A DNA stretch of 5,409 nucleotides from JANOBD01 sp031411495 (lineage in GTDB: Bacteria; Planctomycetota; Phycisphaerae; Tepidisphaerales; Tepidisphaeraceae): NCBI GenBank assembly GCA_031411495.1, contig JANOBD010000209.1:1-5409 (forward strand). Direction: 5' to 3'. Below, piece after piece: positions 1-5,409 of this stretch (positions are counted from its first letter, which is position 1; every line of letters starts with the position of its first letter). The notes under the pieces were generated by a model that had not been told where the DNA came from, searched no databases, and was given only the letters and a program-made list of their open reading frames with translations. A program made the position numbers and the translations under genes.

Positions 1-49
1 TCGGAATTTGGCCGGGTATTTCTTTGAGGAACAATTTTTTTTACCTAAA

Positions 50-93
50 CCCCCCCCCACCCGGTCGGTTGTACGGCCTACCCCCCCCACCCC
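50..93. repeat. Two poly-C tracts sharing a 12-mer, 30 bp apart
   Basis: The 12-mer CCCCCCCCACCC occurs at 51-62 and again at 81-92, exactly 30 bp apart. The first tract is C9 (50-58) and the second C8 (81-88). A T8 tract lies just before them at 35-42. On the complementary strand these are G-runs separated by single T bases, which could favour G-quadruplex or i-motif structures. Such tracts are prone to slippage and also to sequencing error. Their role is unknown. Confidence 0.7.
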
Positions 94-94
94 G

Positions 95-111
95 CCGGGG
101 GCCGCCCCCGG
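95..111. repeat. GC-only inverted repeat (hairpin)
   Basis: The arms CCGGGGG (95-101) and CCCCCGG (105-111) are perfectly complementary around a 3-nt loop (102-104), giving a 7-bp stem made only of G-C pairs. No T-run follows it, so it is not a canonical intrinsic terminator on the + strand. It sits between the second C-run and the first palindrome and could affect transcription or the leader mRNA. Confidence 0.6.
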
Positions 112-124
112 GCCGGGCGCAAAG

Positions 125-142
125 CGCGACCGATCGGTCGCG
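125..142. promoter_or_regulatory. Perfect 18-bp palindrome, candidate operator
   Basis: CGCGACCGATCGGTCGCG is identical to its own reverse complement over all 18 positions. A perfect 18-bp palindrome is unlikely by chance at a given position, although GC-rich DNA with frequent CGATCG hexamers makes it less rare. Its centre lies 30 bp from the centre of the next inverted repeat, about three helical turns, so both would face the same side of the DNA. It could be the site of a dimeric regulator. The protein is unknown. Confidence 0.45.
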
Positions 143-154
143 AAAAGCGCCGGG

Positions 155-172
155 CGAGCGATGGATCGCTCG
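155..172. promoter_or_regulatory. 18-bp inverted repeat with 2-nt spacer, candidate operator
   Basis: The arms CGAGCGAT (155-162) and ATCGCTCG (165-172) are exactly complementary around GG (163-164). The 9-mer GATCGCTCG at 164-172 matches GATCGGTCG at 132-140 in the neighbouring palindrome at 8 of 9 positions. The two elements may therefore be related copies of one site. The element lies 44-61 bp before the proposed TPR start codon, a plausible place for an operator or for a hairpin in the mRNA leader. Confidence 0.4.
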
Positions 173-215
173 ACATCAGATTCGTCAGGTCGCCGCCTCA
201 GGGCCCGATCAAGGC

Positions 216-2609
216 ATGGATGCCATGGCAAATCACGTCAAACTCGCACCTTCGCAGGCGTGGCAGCTCCCGTTGCTGCTGTTTTCGCTCGCCGTCTTCG
301 GCTACGCGGCCTACCTGTTCATCGACCCCAAGCCCGGCCCGACCGTGGCCAACCGCATCGGCGCAGCCCGCGAGCTGATCCGCCAGGAGCGGGCCGAGGC
401 GTCGATCGAAGTCCTCAACAAGCTCCTCAAAACCGAAAAGCTCGACCGCAAGAAGCAGGGCGAAGTCCACCTGCTGCTGGCGCATTCGCTCGAACTTGGC
501 ATGAAGGAGGCCAAGTACAAGGCCCCGGCGAACTTCGAGCAGATCGTCAAGCAGACGCAATACGCGCTGCAGTGCGACCTGGAACTCGGTGCCGATGACT
601 ACCGCCGGCTCGCCAGCGCACAGGAATCATTGGGCAATGTGAAGGATGCGCTTTCCAACTATCGCCACGCGATGTCGCTGGATAAGGACCGCGAGCTGGC
701 GCTCAATCGCAAGGTGATCGAGCTGCTGATGGAAGATGCGCAGCCGGAAAGTGCCGATCAGGAAATCGAAAACTACCTCGCCATCCAAGACGTGGCGGAT
801 GCCGAGCGGTCTTGGGCGCTGGGTGTTCGGGCCCAGATCCAGATCGATCGCGGCGAATTGAATGACGCCCGCGCCACGCTCGGCAAGGCTGAGAAGTACG
901 GTGTCGCCAGCAACCAGACGCTGCAGGGCGAGCTGGCCTATCGACTCGGCTACGCCGCGTGGAAGGGCGGCGACTTGCCCGAAGGCGAGCGGAACTTCCT
1001 GCTCGCGCGGCAACTGCTGGGCGTGACGCACACGCTCAACGCCGATGCCGCCTACGGGCTGGCGATGATCTCGCTGAACAATCACCAGCTCGACCAGGCA
1101 ATGGCGTACCTGCAATCGGTGATGGTCTCGCATCCGGATTCGAAGTCCGAGCCGTTGGCGCGGCTGCAGCGCGGCATGATCCGCGCACAGGCCGGCGACC
1201 GCGATGCAGCGCTCGAAGACCTTTCGCGCGTCGTGAAGATGATCGAGTCGAAGCCGTCGCTGGAAAAGATCAAGCCGGCCGCGCTGGAAGACCTGGTGGA
1301 AGCCGAGGGCATCTTCACCGCGCGCGGCGAGCTGAACGCGGCGCTCGAAGTGATGGCGCACGAGCAGGCGCTCGCGCCGCTGCCGCCGACGCCGTTCTTC
1401 TCACGCCTGGCCACCGTCCTCGAAAAACGCGCGGCACAGCTGGCCGAAGAGGCGGAATCGCTCAAGGATGGCGAGAAGATCAAGCGGCTGCAGAAGTTTC
1501 GCGAGACGCTCGATCGCGCCGGCGCCGCCTACATCACGCTCTCGAACAAACTCGTGATGACAGACGACCAGGCGTACTCCGAAGCGCTCTGGAAGGGCAT
1601 CGACTGCTACGACCGTGCCGGCGACACGCCCAGCGCGATCAACGCGCTGGAACTGTTCATCGCCGAGCGGCCGAATGATGCGCTCACGCCCGAAGCGATT
1701 CTAAGGCTGGGCCGCACGTATCAGGCCGCAGGCATGATCGAGAAGGCGATAGCGGCGTTCCAGCGGAACCAGTTCCGCTATCCGACCTCGCTCGCCGCCA
1801 GCAAGAGCGCTGTGCCGCTGGCGCAGGCGTACATCTCCAAAGGTCCGGACGCGTACCCTAAGGCCGAGCAGACGCTGATGGGCGTGCTCGACAACAACCC
1901 GATGCTCACGCCGGATTCGAACGAGTTCCGCCAGGCGCTCTTCGAACTGGGCAACCTGCTCTACAAGACCGGGCGGTATGAAGAAGCCGTCGCGAAGCTC
2001 GAAGAGTTCTCAACGCGCTACCCGAACGACGCGCGCCAGGCGCAGCTCAAGTTCGTGATGGCCGACGCCTATCGCAAGAGTGCCACCGCGCTGGGCGAGA
2101 CGATCGCCGCGTTCGATGCCGGCAAGCTCGATCAGCCGGCCAACGGCAAGCTGGTCGACCGGGTAGAGATGGTGGTGGCTCGGCGCGACCGGCTCCGCAA
2201 GGCGCGCTCGCTATACGAGGAAGTCTGCTTCCTCTTCCGCGACGACCTGCCGACCACGGACATGGATCAGCTCTATCTGAAGCTGTCCCACTTCTATCGC
2301 GCCGATTGCCTGTTCGACCTGCTCGACTACGACGGCGCGATCAAGCTGTACGACATCGCGGCCCGGCGTTACCAGAACGATCCGAGCGCGCTGGCGGCGT
2401 ACGTGCAGATCGTGAACTCGTATGTCGCGCTCAACAAGCCGAACGAGGCACGCGCCGCAAACGAGCGGGCCAAGTGGATGCTGCGGCGAATCCCGCCGGA
2501 AGCGTTCGGCGAAACCAGCTTCAATATCTCGCGGGCGTATTGGGAACAGTGGCTGAGCTTCGCCGGCGAGAGCGGGCTCTGGGCGAAACAGGTGGCGAGC
2601 GGCCAGTGA
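216..2609 (+). CDS. Membrane-anchored tetratricopeptide-repeat protein
   Basis: This 797-residue protein begins with a short polar stretch, then a hydrophobic segment at about residues 16-36 (LPLLLFSLAVFGYAAYLFI) that looks like an uncleaved signal anchor. The rest is alpha-helical with TPR-type repeats. The clearest are near residues 129-160, 494-525, 575-610 (ALFELGNLLYKTGRYEEAV, followed by YPND) and 685-760. The large domain would probably lie outside the cytoplasm. TPR arrays bind protein partners; no catalytic domain is visible. The start is uncertain: ATG 216 is chosen, but ATG 225 (MANHVKL) has AAGG (211-214) at a better distance. The FlgN-like gene follows after 31 nt, so co-transcription is likely and a role in flagellar or envelope assembly is possible. 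The exact function is not recognised. Confidence 0.85.
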   Translation: MDAMANHVKLAPSQAWQLPLLLFSLAVFGYAAYLFIDPKPGPTVANRIGAARELIRQERAEASIEVLNKLLKTEKLDRKKQGEVHLLLAHSLELGMKEAKYKAPANFEQIVKQTQYALQCDLELGADDYRRLASAQESLGNVKDALSNYRHAMSLDKDRELALNRKVIELLMEDAQPESADQEIENYLAIQDVADAERSWALGVRAQIQIDRGELNDARATLGKAEKYGVASNQTLQGELAYRLGYAAWKGGDLPEGERNFLLARQLLGVTHTLNADAAYGLAMISLNNHQLDQAMAYLQSVMVSHPDSKSEPLARLQRGMIRAQAGDRDAALEDLSRVVKMIESKPSLEKIKPAALEDLVEAEGIFTARGELNAALEVMAHEQALAPLPPTPFFSRLATVLEKRAAQLAEEAESLKDGEKIKRLQKFRETLDRAGAAYITLSNKLVMTDDQAYSEALWKGIDCYDRAGDTPSAINALELFIAERPNDALTPEAILRLGRTYQAAGMIEKAIAAFQRNQFRYPTSLAASKSAVPLAQAYISKGPDAYPKAEQTLMGVLDNNPMLTPDSNEFRQALFELGNLLYKTGRYEEAVAKLEEFSTRYPNDARQAQLKFVMADAYRKSATALGETIAAFDAGKLDQPANGKLVDRVEMVVARRDRLRKARSLYEEVCFLFRDDLPTTDMDQLYLKLSHFYRADCLFDLLDYDGAIKLYDIAARRYQNDPSALAAYVQIVNSYVALNKPNEARAANERAKWMLRRIPPEAFGETSFNISRAYWEQWLSFAGESGLWAKQVASGQ

Positions 2610-2627
2610 CGGGTTTGTGGAGTTAGC

Positions 2628-2632
2628 AAGGA
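2628..2632 (+). promoter_or_regulatory. Ribosome binding site that decides the FlgN-like start
   Basis: AAGGA ends 8 nt before the ATG at 2641. An in-frame GTG at 2617 would add eight residues, but it would place this site inside the coding sequence and has no comparable site of its own. ATG 2641 is therefore preferred. Confidence 0.6.
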
Positions 2633-2640
2633 TTTCTTCG

Positions 2641-3084
2641 ATGGATGTCGAACAGATCAACACGGACGTGTCGGCGCAGATCGATCTCTACGCCAAGCTG
2701 CTGCGCCTCTGCGAACTTCAGCACACGCTGATCGAGCAGGAACGCACCGATGACCTGATGGTCGTGCTGCAGCGCCGGCAGGCGATCGTCGAAGCGCTGG
2801 GCGCGATCGAACAGCGGCTGCGCCCGATCAAGCAGGAGTGGCCCAGCGTCGCGGGAACGATCGAATCGGCAACGCGCGCCGAGCTCGAAGGAAAGTTCGC
2901 CCGCTCGCGCGACCTGCTGATGCAGATCACGCAGGCGGACCAGGACGATGCGCTGGTGCTGCAGCAGCGGAAGATTTCAGTCGGAAGACAGCTCCGCGCC
3001 ACGACGAGCGGAAAGCTGACGAACCGGAATTACGCGGCCGCCGCCTACGCAACCCCAGGCGGACGGATGGACGTTTCGCACTGA
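2641..3084 (+). CDS. FlgN-like small coiled-coil protein (probable flagellar export chaperone)
   Basis: This 147-residue protein is almost entirely helical and has no membrane segment. Residues 10-62 follow the FlgN pattern: a leucine-rich helix (YAKLLRLCELQHTLIEQE), a turn with acidic residues (TDDLM), then a second helix (LQRRQAIVEALGAIEQRLR). A third long helix spans about 75-120. The tail (about 121-147) is polar, Gly/Ala-rich and probably flexible. Known FlgN proteins are about 140-160 residues and bind the hook-filament junction proteins FlgK and FlgL before export. Length, helix layout and position before a FlrBC-like kinase/regulator pair all fit that family. No diagnostic catalytic motif exists for such chaperones, so FliT or an unrelated helical adaptor remain alternatives. 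It lies 31 nt after the TPR gene and 23 nt before the kinase gene. Confidence 0.65.
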   Translation: MDVEQINTDVSAQIDLYAKLLRLCELQHTLIEQERTDDLMVVLQRRQAIVEALGAIEQRLRPIKQEWPSVAGTIESATRAELEGKFARSRDLLMQITQADQDDALVLQQRKISVGRQLRATTSGKLTNRNYAAAAYATPGGRMDVSH

Positions 3085-3107
3085 GTTCGATTTTCGGATG
3101 AGTCTCC

Positions 3108-3974
3108 ATGAGCGTGATCGCAGACAACATCGCCCTCGACAAGCCGGGCGCACGATCGGCGGCATCGGTGGAAGACTATCGCCGCCGCGTCGACGAGATG
3201 GGCCGGATCATCCTCGCCTACAGCGATGCCGCCGACCGCATGCAGGCGGCACAGGATGAATTGACGCGCAAGGTTGAGCAGCTCCAGCAGGAACTGAGCG
3301 AAAAGAACAAGCAGCTGGAACGCCGCAACCGCCTGGCCGCGCTCGGCGAGATGGCAGCCGGCATCGCACACGAAATCCGCAACCCGCTTGGCGGTATCAA
3401 GCTCTACACGTCGCTGCTCAAGACGGATGTGGCAGATCGGCCGGACGCGTCGAGAACGGTCGGCAAGATCAGCAACGCGATCGGCCGGATGGAATCGATC
3501 GTCAGCCAGGTTCTTTACTTCGCGCGGGAGATCCGCGCCATGCCGCAGGAGTGTGACCTGGCGGAATTGGTACGAGAGTCGATCGACCTGGCGCGGTCGC
3601 GCAAGCACGATGGCTCCATCGAAGTGAAATGCAGCGGGCCGCAGTCGCTGCGAACGCGCATCGATTCGAACCTGATGACCCAGGCGCTGCTCAACCTGCT
3701 CATCAACGCGATCGATGCGTGCGGCGACGCCGGCAGCGTCGAACTGAGCTTTGCGCGGGAGAAGAACGGCAAGACGCGCATCCGCATCGACGACACCGGC
3801 CCCGGTTTGCCGGCCGATGTCATCGAGAAAGTGTTCCACCCGTTCTTTACGACCAAGGCGGATGGAACCGGTCTGGGGCTGGCGATCGTGCATCGGATTG
3901 TCGAGGCACACGAGGGAACGATCGAGGCGAAGAACAGAAAAGAAGGCGGGGCGCGGTTCGAATTGTTGATCTGA
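3108..3974 (+). CDS. Soluble two-component sensor histidine kinase (FlrB/FleS/AtoS-like)
   Basis: The 288-residue protein has no transmembrane segment and no recognisable PAS, GAF or HAMP domain. Residues 22-77 form a helical, probably coiled-coil lead-in. The HisKA domain (about 78-143) carries the H-box GIAHEIRNPLGGIKLY with phospho-acceptor His88. The HATPase_c domain (about 185-288) shows the N-box NLLINAIDA (Asn200), the G1 box DTGPGLP (229-235), the F-box FHPFFTTK (243-250) and the G2 box GTGLGLAI (253-260). All core motifs are intact, so it should autophosphorylate from ATP in the cytoplasm and pass phosphate to the regulator encoded next. A short, sensor-less kinase with this H-box resembles the flagellar kinases FlrB and FleS. 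The start is ATG 3108, with a weak GGATGAG (3096-3102) 5 nt upstream. The signal it senses cannot be read from the sequence. Confidence 0.9.
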   Translation: MSVIADNIALDKPGARSAASVEDYRRRVDEMGRIILAYSDAADRMQAAQDELTRKVEQLQQELSEKNKQLERRNRLAALGEMAAGIAHEIRNPLGGIKLYTSLLKTDVADRPDASRTVGKISNAIGRMESIVSQVLYFAREIRAMPQECDLAELVRESIDLARSRKHDGSIEVKCSGPQSLRTRIDSNLMTQALLNLLINAIDACGDAGSVELSFAREKNGKTRIRIDDTGPGLPADVIEKVFHPFFTTKADGTGLGLAIVHRIVEAHEGTIEAKNRKEGGARFELLI

Positions 3975-4036
3975 GTGTTGACTCATTCTTCAGTCGAACC
4001 GTCGTGCTTCGTCATTTTGCGTATCGGGAGTCAGGG
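3975..4036. other. 62-nt spacer between kinase and regulator genes
   Basis: This is the longest gap inside the operon and is less GC-rich than the flanking genes. It contains TTGACT (3978-3983), which resembles a -35 box, but no good -10 box stands 16-18 bp downstream. TTGACT can also pair with AGTCGA (3992-3997), with one G-T wobble, into a weak 6-bp hairpin with an 8-nt loop. No terminator-like T-run follows. A weak internal promoter is possible but not supported enough to call. Confidence 0.35.
4026..4030 (+). promoter_or_regulatory. Ribosome binding site of the response regulator gene
   Basis: GGGAG lies 6 nt before the ATG at 4037 and is among the clearest Shine-Dalgarno matches in the window. 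It supports ATG 4037, whose translation opens directly with the first receiver strand and acidic pocket (MAKILVVDDQ). Confidence 0.6.
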
Positions 4037-5409
4037 ATGGCCAAGATATTAGTTGTTGATGATCAGGAAAACATGCGCGACTCGCTCGTCGAGACGCTCA
4101 TCCGCGCCGGCCACGAAGTGGCGGCGGCATACGACGGCGTGGGCGCGATGCAGCGGCTCACCGACAAGAAGTTCGATCTCATGTTCACCGATCTTCGAAT
4201 GCCGAAGATGAACGGGCTCGAACTCCTCACAGAGGCCAGGCGCGTGCGCCCCGAGATGCCGGTCATCCTGATGACGGCGTTCAGCTCCATCGAGACGGCG
4301 ATCGAGGCGATGAAGAAGGGCGCGTACGATTACATCCAGAAGCCGTTCGACGCGGAGGACGTCAAGCTGCTGGTCGACCGCACGCTCGAACACGCGCGGC
4401 TGAAGATCGAGAACCAGGCGCTGCGCGGCATGATCGAGTCGAACCTCGTGGCCAAGCCGCTGGTCGGCGATTCGGCGCCGATGGCCCAGGTCAAGTCGAT
4501 CATCGAGCGCGCCGCCAAAAGCAGCGTGACGGTGCTGATCCGCGGCGGCAGCGGCACCGGCAAGGAAGTCGTCAGCCGGGCGATCCATTACGCGTCTGAT
4601 CGGCGTGAGAAGCCGTTCCTCGCGGTGAACTGTGCCGCGCTCAGCGAATCACTGCTCGAGTCCGAACTTTTCGGCCACGAGAAAGGCGCCTTTACCGGCG
4701 CCGACAAGATGCGCCGTGGCCGATTCGAACTCGCCGACGGCGGCACGCTGCTGCTGGACGAAATCAGCGAGATCCCCGCGTCGCTGCAGGCGAAGTTGCT
4801 GCGCGTGCTTCAGGAAAGTTCGTTCGAACGCGTCGGCTCATCCGTCACGCAACAGGTGGACGTTCGCATCGTCGCGACGAGCAACCGCGACCTCGAACGG
4901 TCTGTGGCCGAGGGCAAGTTCCGCGAAGACCTGTTCTACCGGCTGAACGTGATCCCGATCGAAATGCCCGCGCTGCGGAATCGCACCGATGACATCCCGG
5001 AATTGGTCAGGCACTTCCTCCACCAGATCGCCAAGCGAACCAACGAGCCATTCCGCCACATCGAACCCGATGCGCTGCGGTTGCTTCAGAAATATCACTG
5101 GCCGGGCAATGTGCGCGAACTGCAGAACCTGATCGAGCGTGCCGTCGTGCTCGAGATGGACCCCGGCGTGATCCGGGCGGCGACGATCGAGCCCTGGCTG
5201 CAGACCGCGCCGGCGGCGGCGGGGAATGCAAACGTCGAGCAACTCGCGGGCGTTCCGCTCGCGGATATCGAAAAGAAGGTCATCATCAACACGCTCAAAC
5301 GCTTCGCCGGCCATCGCGTGAAGACGGCGACGGCGCTGGGCATCGGCGTCCGCACGCTGGGGATGAAGATCAAGAAGTGGAAGGACGAGGGGGAGTTGGT
5401 GGAGAGCGC
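4037..5409 (+). CDS. Sigma-54-dependent NtrC-family response regulator (FlrC/FleR-like), 3' truncated by window
   Basis: The first 457 residues are present and no stop codon occurs before the edge. The receiver (1-115) has Asp8/Asp9, phospho-acceptor Asp52 in FTDLRMP, Thr80 and Lys102 (KPF). The AAA+ domain (about 140-380) has Walker A GGSGTGKE (170-177), the GAFTGA loop that contacts sigma-54 (217-222), Walker B GGTLLLDE (235-242), arginine-finger region FREDLFYRLNV with Arg296 and Arg302, and the sensor II motif WPGNVREL (355-362). A Fis-type helix-turn-helix lies at about 407-450. It should bind enhancer DNA and, when phosphorylated, drive ATP-dependent open-complex formation at sigma-54 promoters. 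Regulators of this class usually end soon after the HTH, so little is probably missing. The usual GESGTGKE has Gly171 in place of Glu. The kinase just upstream is the likely partner. Confidence 0.95.
   Translation, partial: MAKILVVDDQENMRDSLVETLIRAGHEVAAAYDGVGAMQRLTDKKFDLMFTDLRMPKMNGLELLTEARRVRPEMPVILMTAFSSIETAIEAMKKGAYDYIQKPFDAEDVKLLVDRTLEHARLKIENQALRGMIESNLVAKPLVGDSAPMAQVKSIIERAAKSSVTVLIRGGSGTGKEVVSRAIHYASDRREKPFLAVNCAALSESLLESELFGHEKGAFTGADKMRRGRFELADGGTLLLDEISEIPASLQAKLLRVLQESSFERVGSSVTQQVDVRIVATSNRDLERSVAEGKFREDLFYRLNVIPIEMPALRNRTDDIPELVRHFLHQIAKRTNEPFRHIEPDALRLLQKYHWPGNVRELQNLIERAVVLEMDPGVIRAATIEPWLQTAPAAAGNANVEQLAGVPLADIEKKVIINTLKRFAGHRVKTATALGIGVRTLGMKIKKWKDEGELVES

Larger units (their letters stand above)
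1..215. other. Non-coding leader region upstream of the operon
   Basis: I find no credible gene here. An open frame continues upstream of the TPR gene to a TTG at 24, but its translation is low-complexity proline and arginine derived from the C-runs, so I treat it as non-coding. The region holds a T8 run (35-42), a C9 run (50-58), a C8 run (81-88), a GC hairpin (95-111) and two palindromes (125-142 and 155-172). No sigma-70 or sigma-54 promoter matches well enough to call. It is probably the control region of the operon, but it lies at the window edge, so the end of an upstream gene could be just outside. Confidence 0.6.

Noticed and set aside
9..23. Sigma-54 promoter starting at TGGC (9-12)
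   Set aside because: The expected GC of the -12 element is absent at the correct distance (TTCT at 20-23), so the match is only half of the consensus.
16..42. Intrinsic terminator ending in T8 at the left edge
   Set aside because: Only about four base pairs, including one wobble, can form before the T-run, which is too weak for a canonical terminator.
24..215. N-terminal extension of the TPR protein from a TTG at 24
   Set aside because: The added 64 residues are low-complexity Pro/Arg sequence produced by the C-runs, there is no good ribosome site, and the extension would place a disordered tail ahead of the clear signal anchor.
627..1361. 244-residue open frame on the - strand inside the TPR gene
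   Set aside because: It is opposite an intact TPR reading frame, has an Arg/Gln/His-rich composition and no domain pattern; best explained as a GC-bias shadow.
959..1678. 239-residue open frame on the + strand inside the TPR gene
   Set aside because: Its composition is dominated by Ala and Arg with no domain, and it lies in a different frame within a continuous, well-patterned TPR gene.
2617..2640. GTG start for the FlgN-like protein
   Set aside because: The AAGGA at 2628-2632 correctly positions the ATG at 2641; the upstream GTG has no comparable site.
3045..3986. 313-residue open frame on the - strand opposite the kinase gene
   Set aside because: It mirrors almost the whole kinase gene, its translation is rich in Arg, His and Asp without a recognisable domain, and such antisense frames stay open because of codon bias in GC-rich genes.
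4049..4588. 179-residue open frame on the - strand opposite the regulator
   Set aside because: It lies opposite the receiver and Walker A coding region, whose motifs are unambiguous on the + strand.

Overview
The window is a GC-rich bacterial segment with four genes, all on the + strand and in one probable operon. In order they are a large membrane-anchored TPR protein, a small FlgN-like coiled-coil protein, a soluble sensor-less histidine kinase, and an NtrC-family sigma-54 response regulator that runs off the right edge. Gaps between the genes are 31, 23 and 62 nt. No RNA gene, CRISPR array, transposase or integrase gene is visible.

Positions 1-215 hold no convincing gene. This leader has an unusual structure: a T8 run, two C-runs that repeat the same 12-mer 30 bp apart, a GC hairpin, and two 18-bp palindromic elements whose centres are also 30 bp apart. 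This is the most unusual sequence in the window and probably contains the control region of the operon, although no promoter could be assigned with confidence.

Positions 216-2609 encode the TPR protein, with one N-terminal transmembrane segment followed by about 750 residues of alpha-helical repeats. Positions 2641-3084 encode a 147-residue protein resembling the flagellar export chaperone FlgN. Positions 3108-3974 encode a 288-residue kinase with a complete HisKA/HATPase core and no membrane segment. Positions 4037-5409 encode a receiver, AAA+ and Fis-type HTH regulator with an intact GAFTGA loop.

The simplest reading is that kinase and regulator form a cognate pair of the FlrB/FlrC or FleS/FleR kind, which activates sigma-54 promoters of middle flagellar genes. 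The FlgN-like gene just upstream supports a flagellar context, and flagellar rod or basal-body genes might follow beyond the right edge. The TPR protein could be a scaffold or assembly factor in the same process, but nothing in its sequence proves this.

Taxonomy cannot be fixed from the sequence alone. High GC, weak Shine-Dalgarno signals, a long single-anchor TPR protein and this kinase type fit Planctomycetota (for example Phycisphaerae) or another GC-rich diderm lineage. That assignment is a low-confidence inference.
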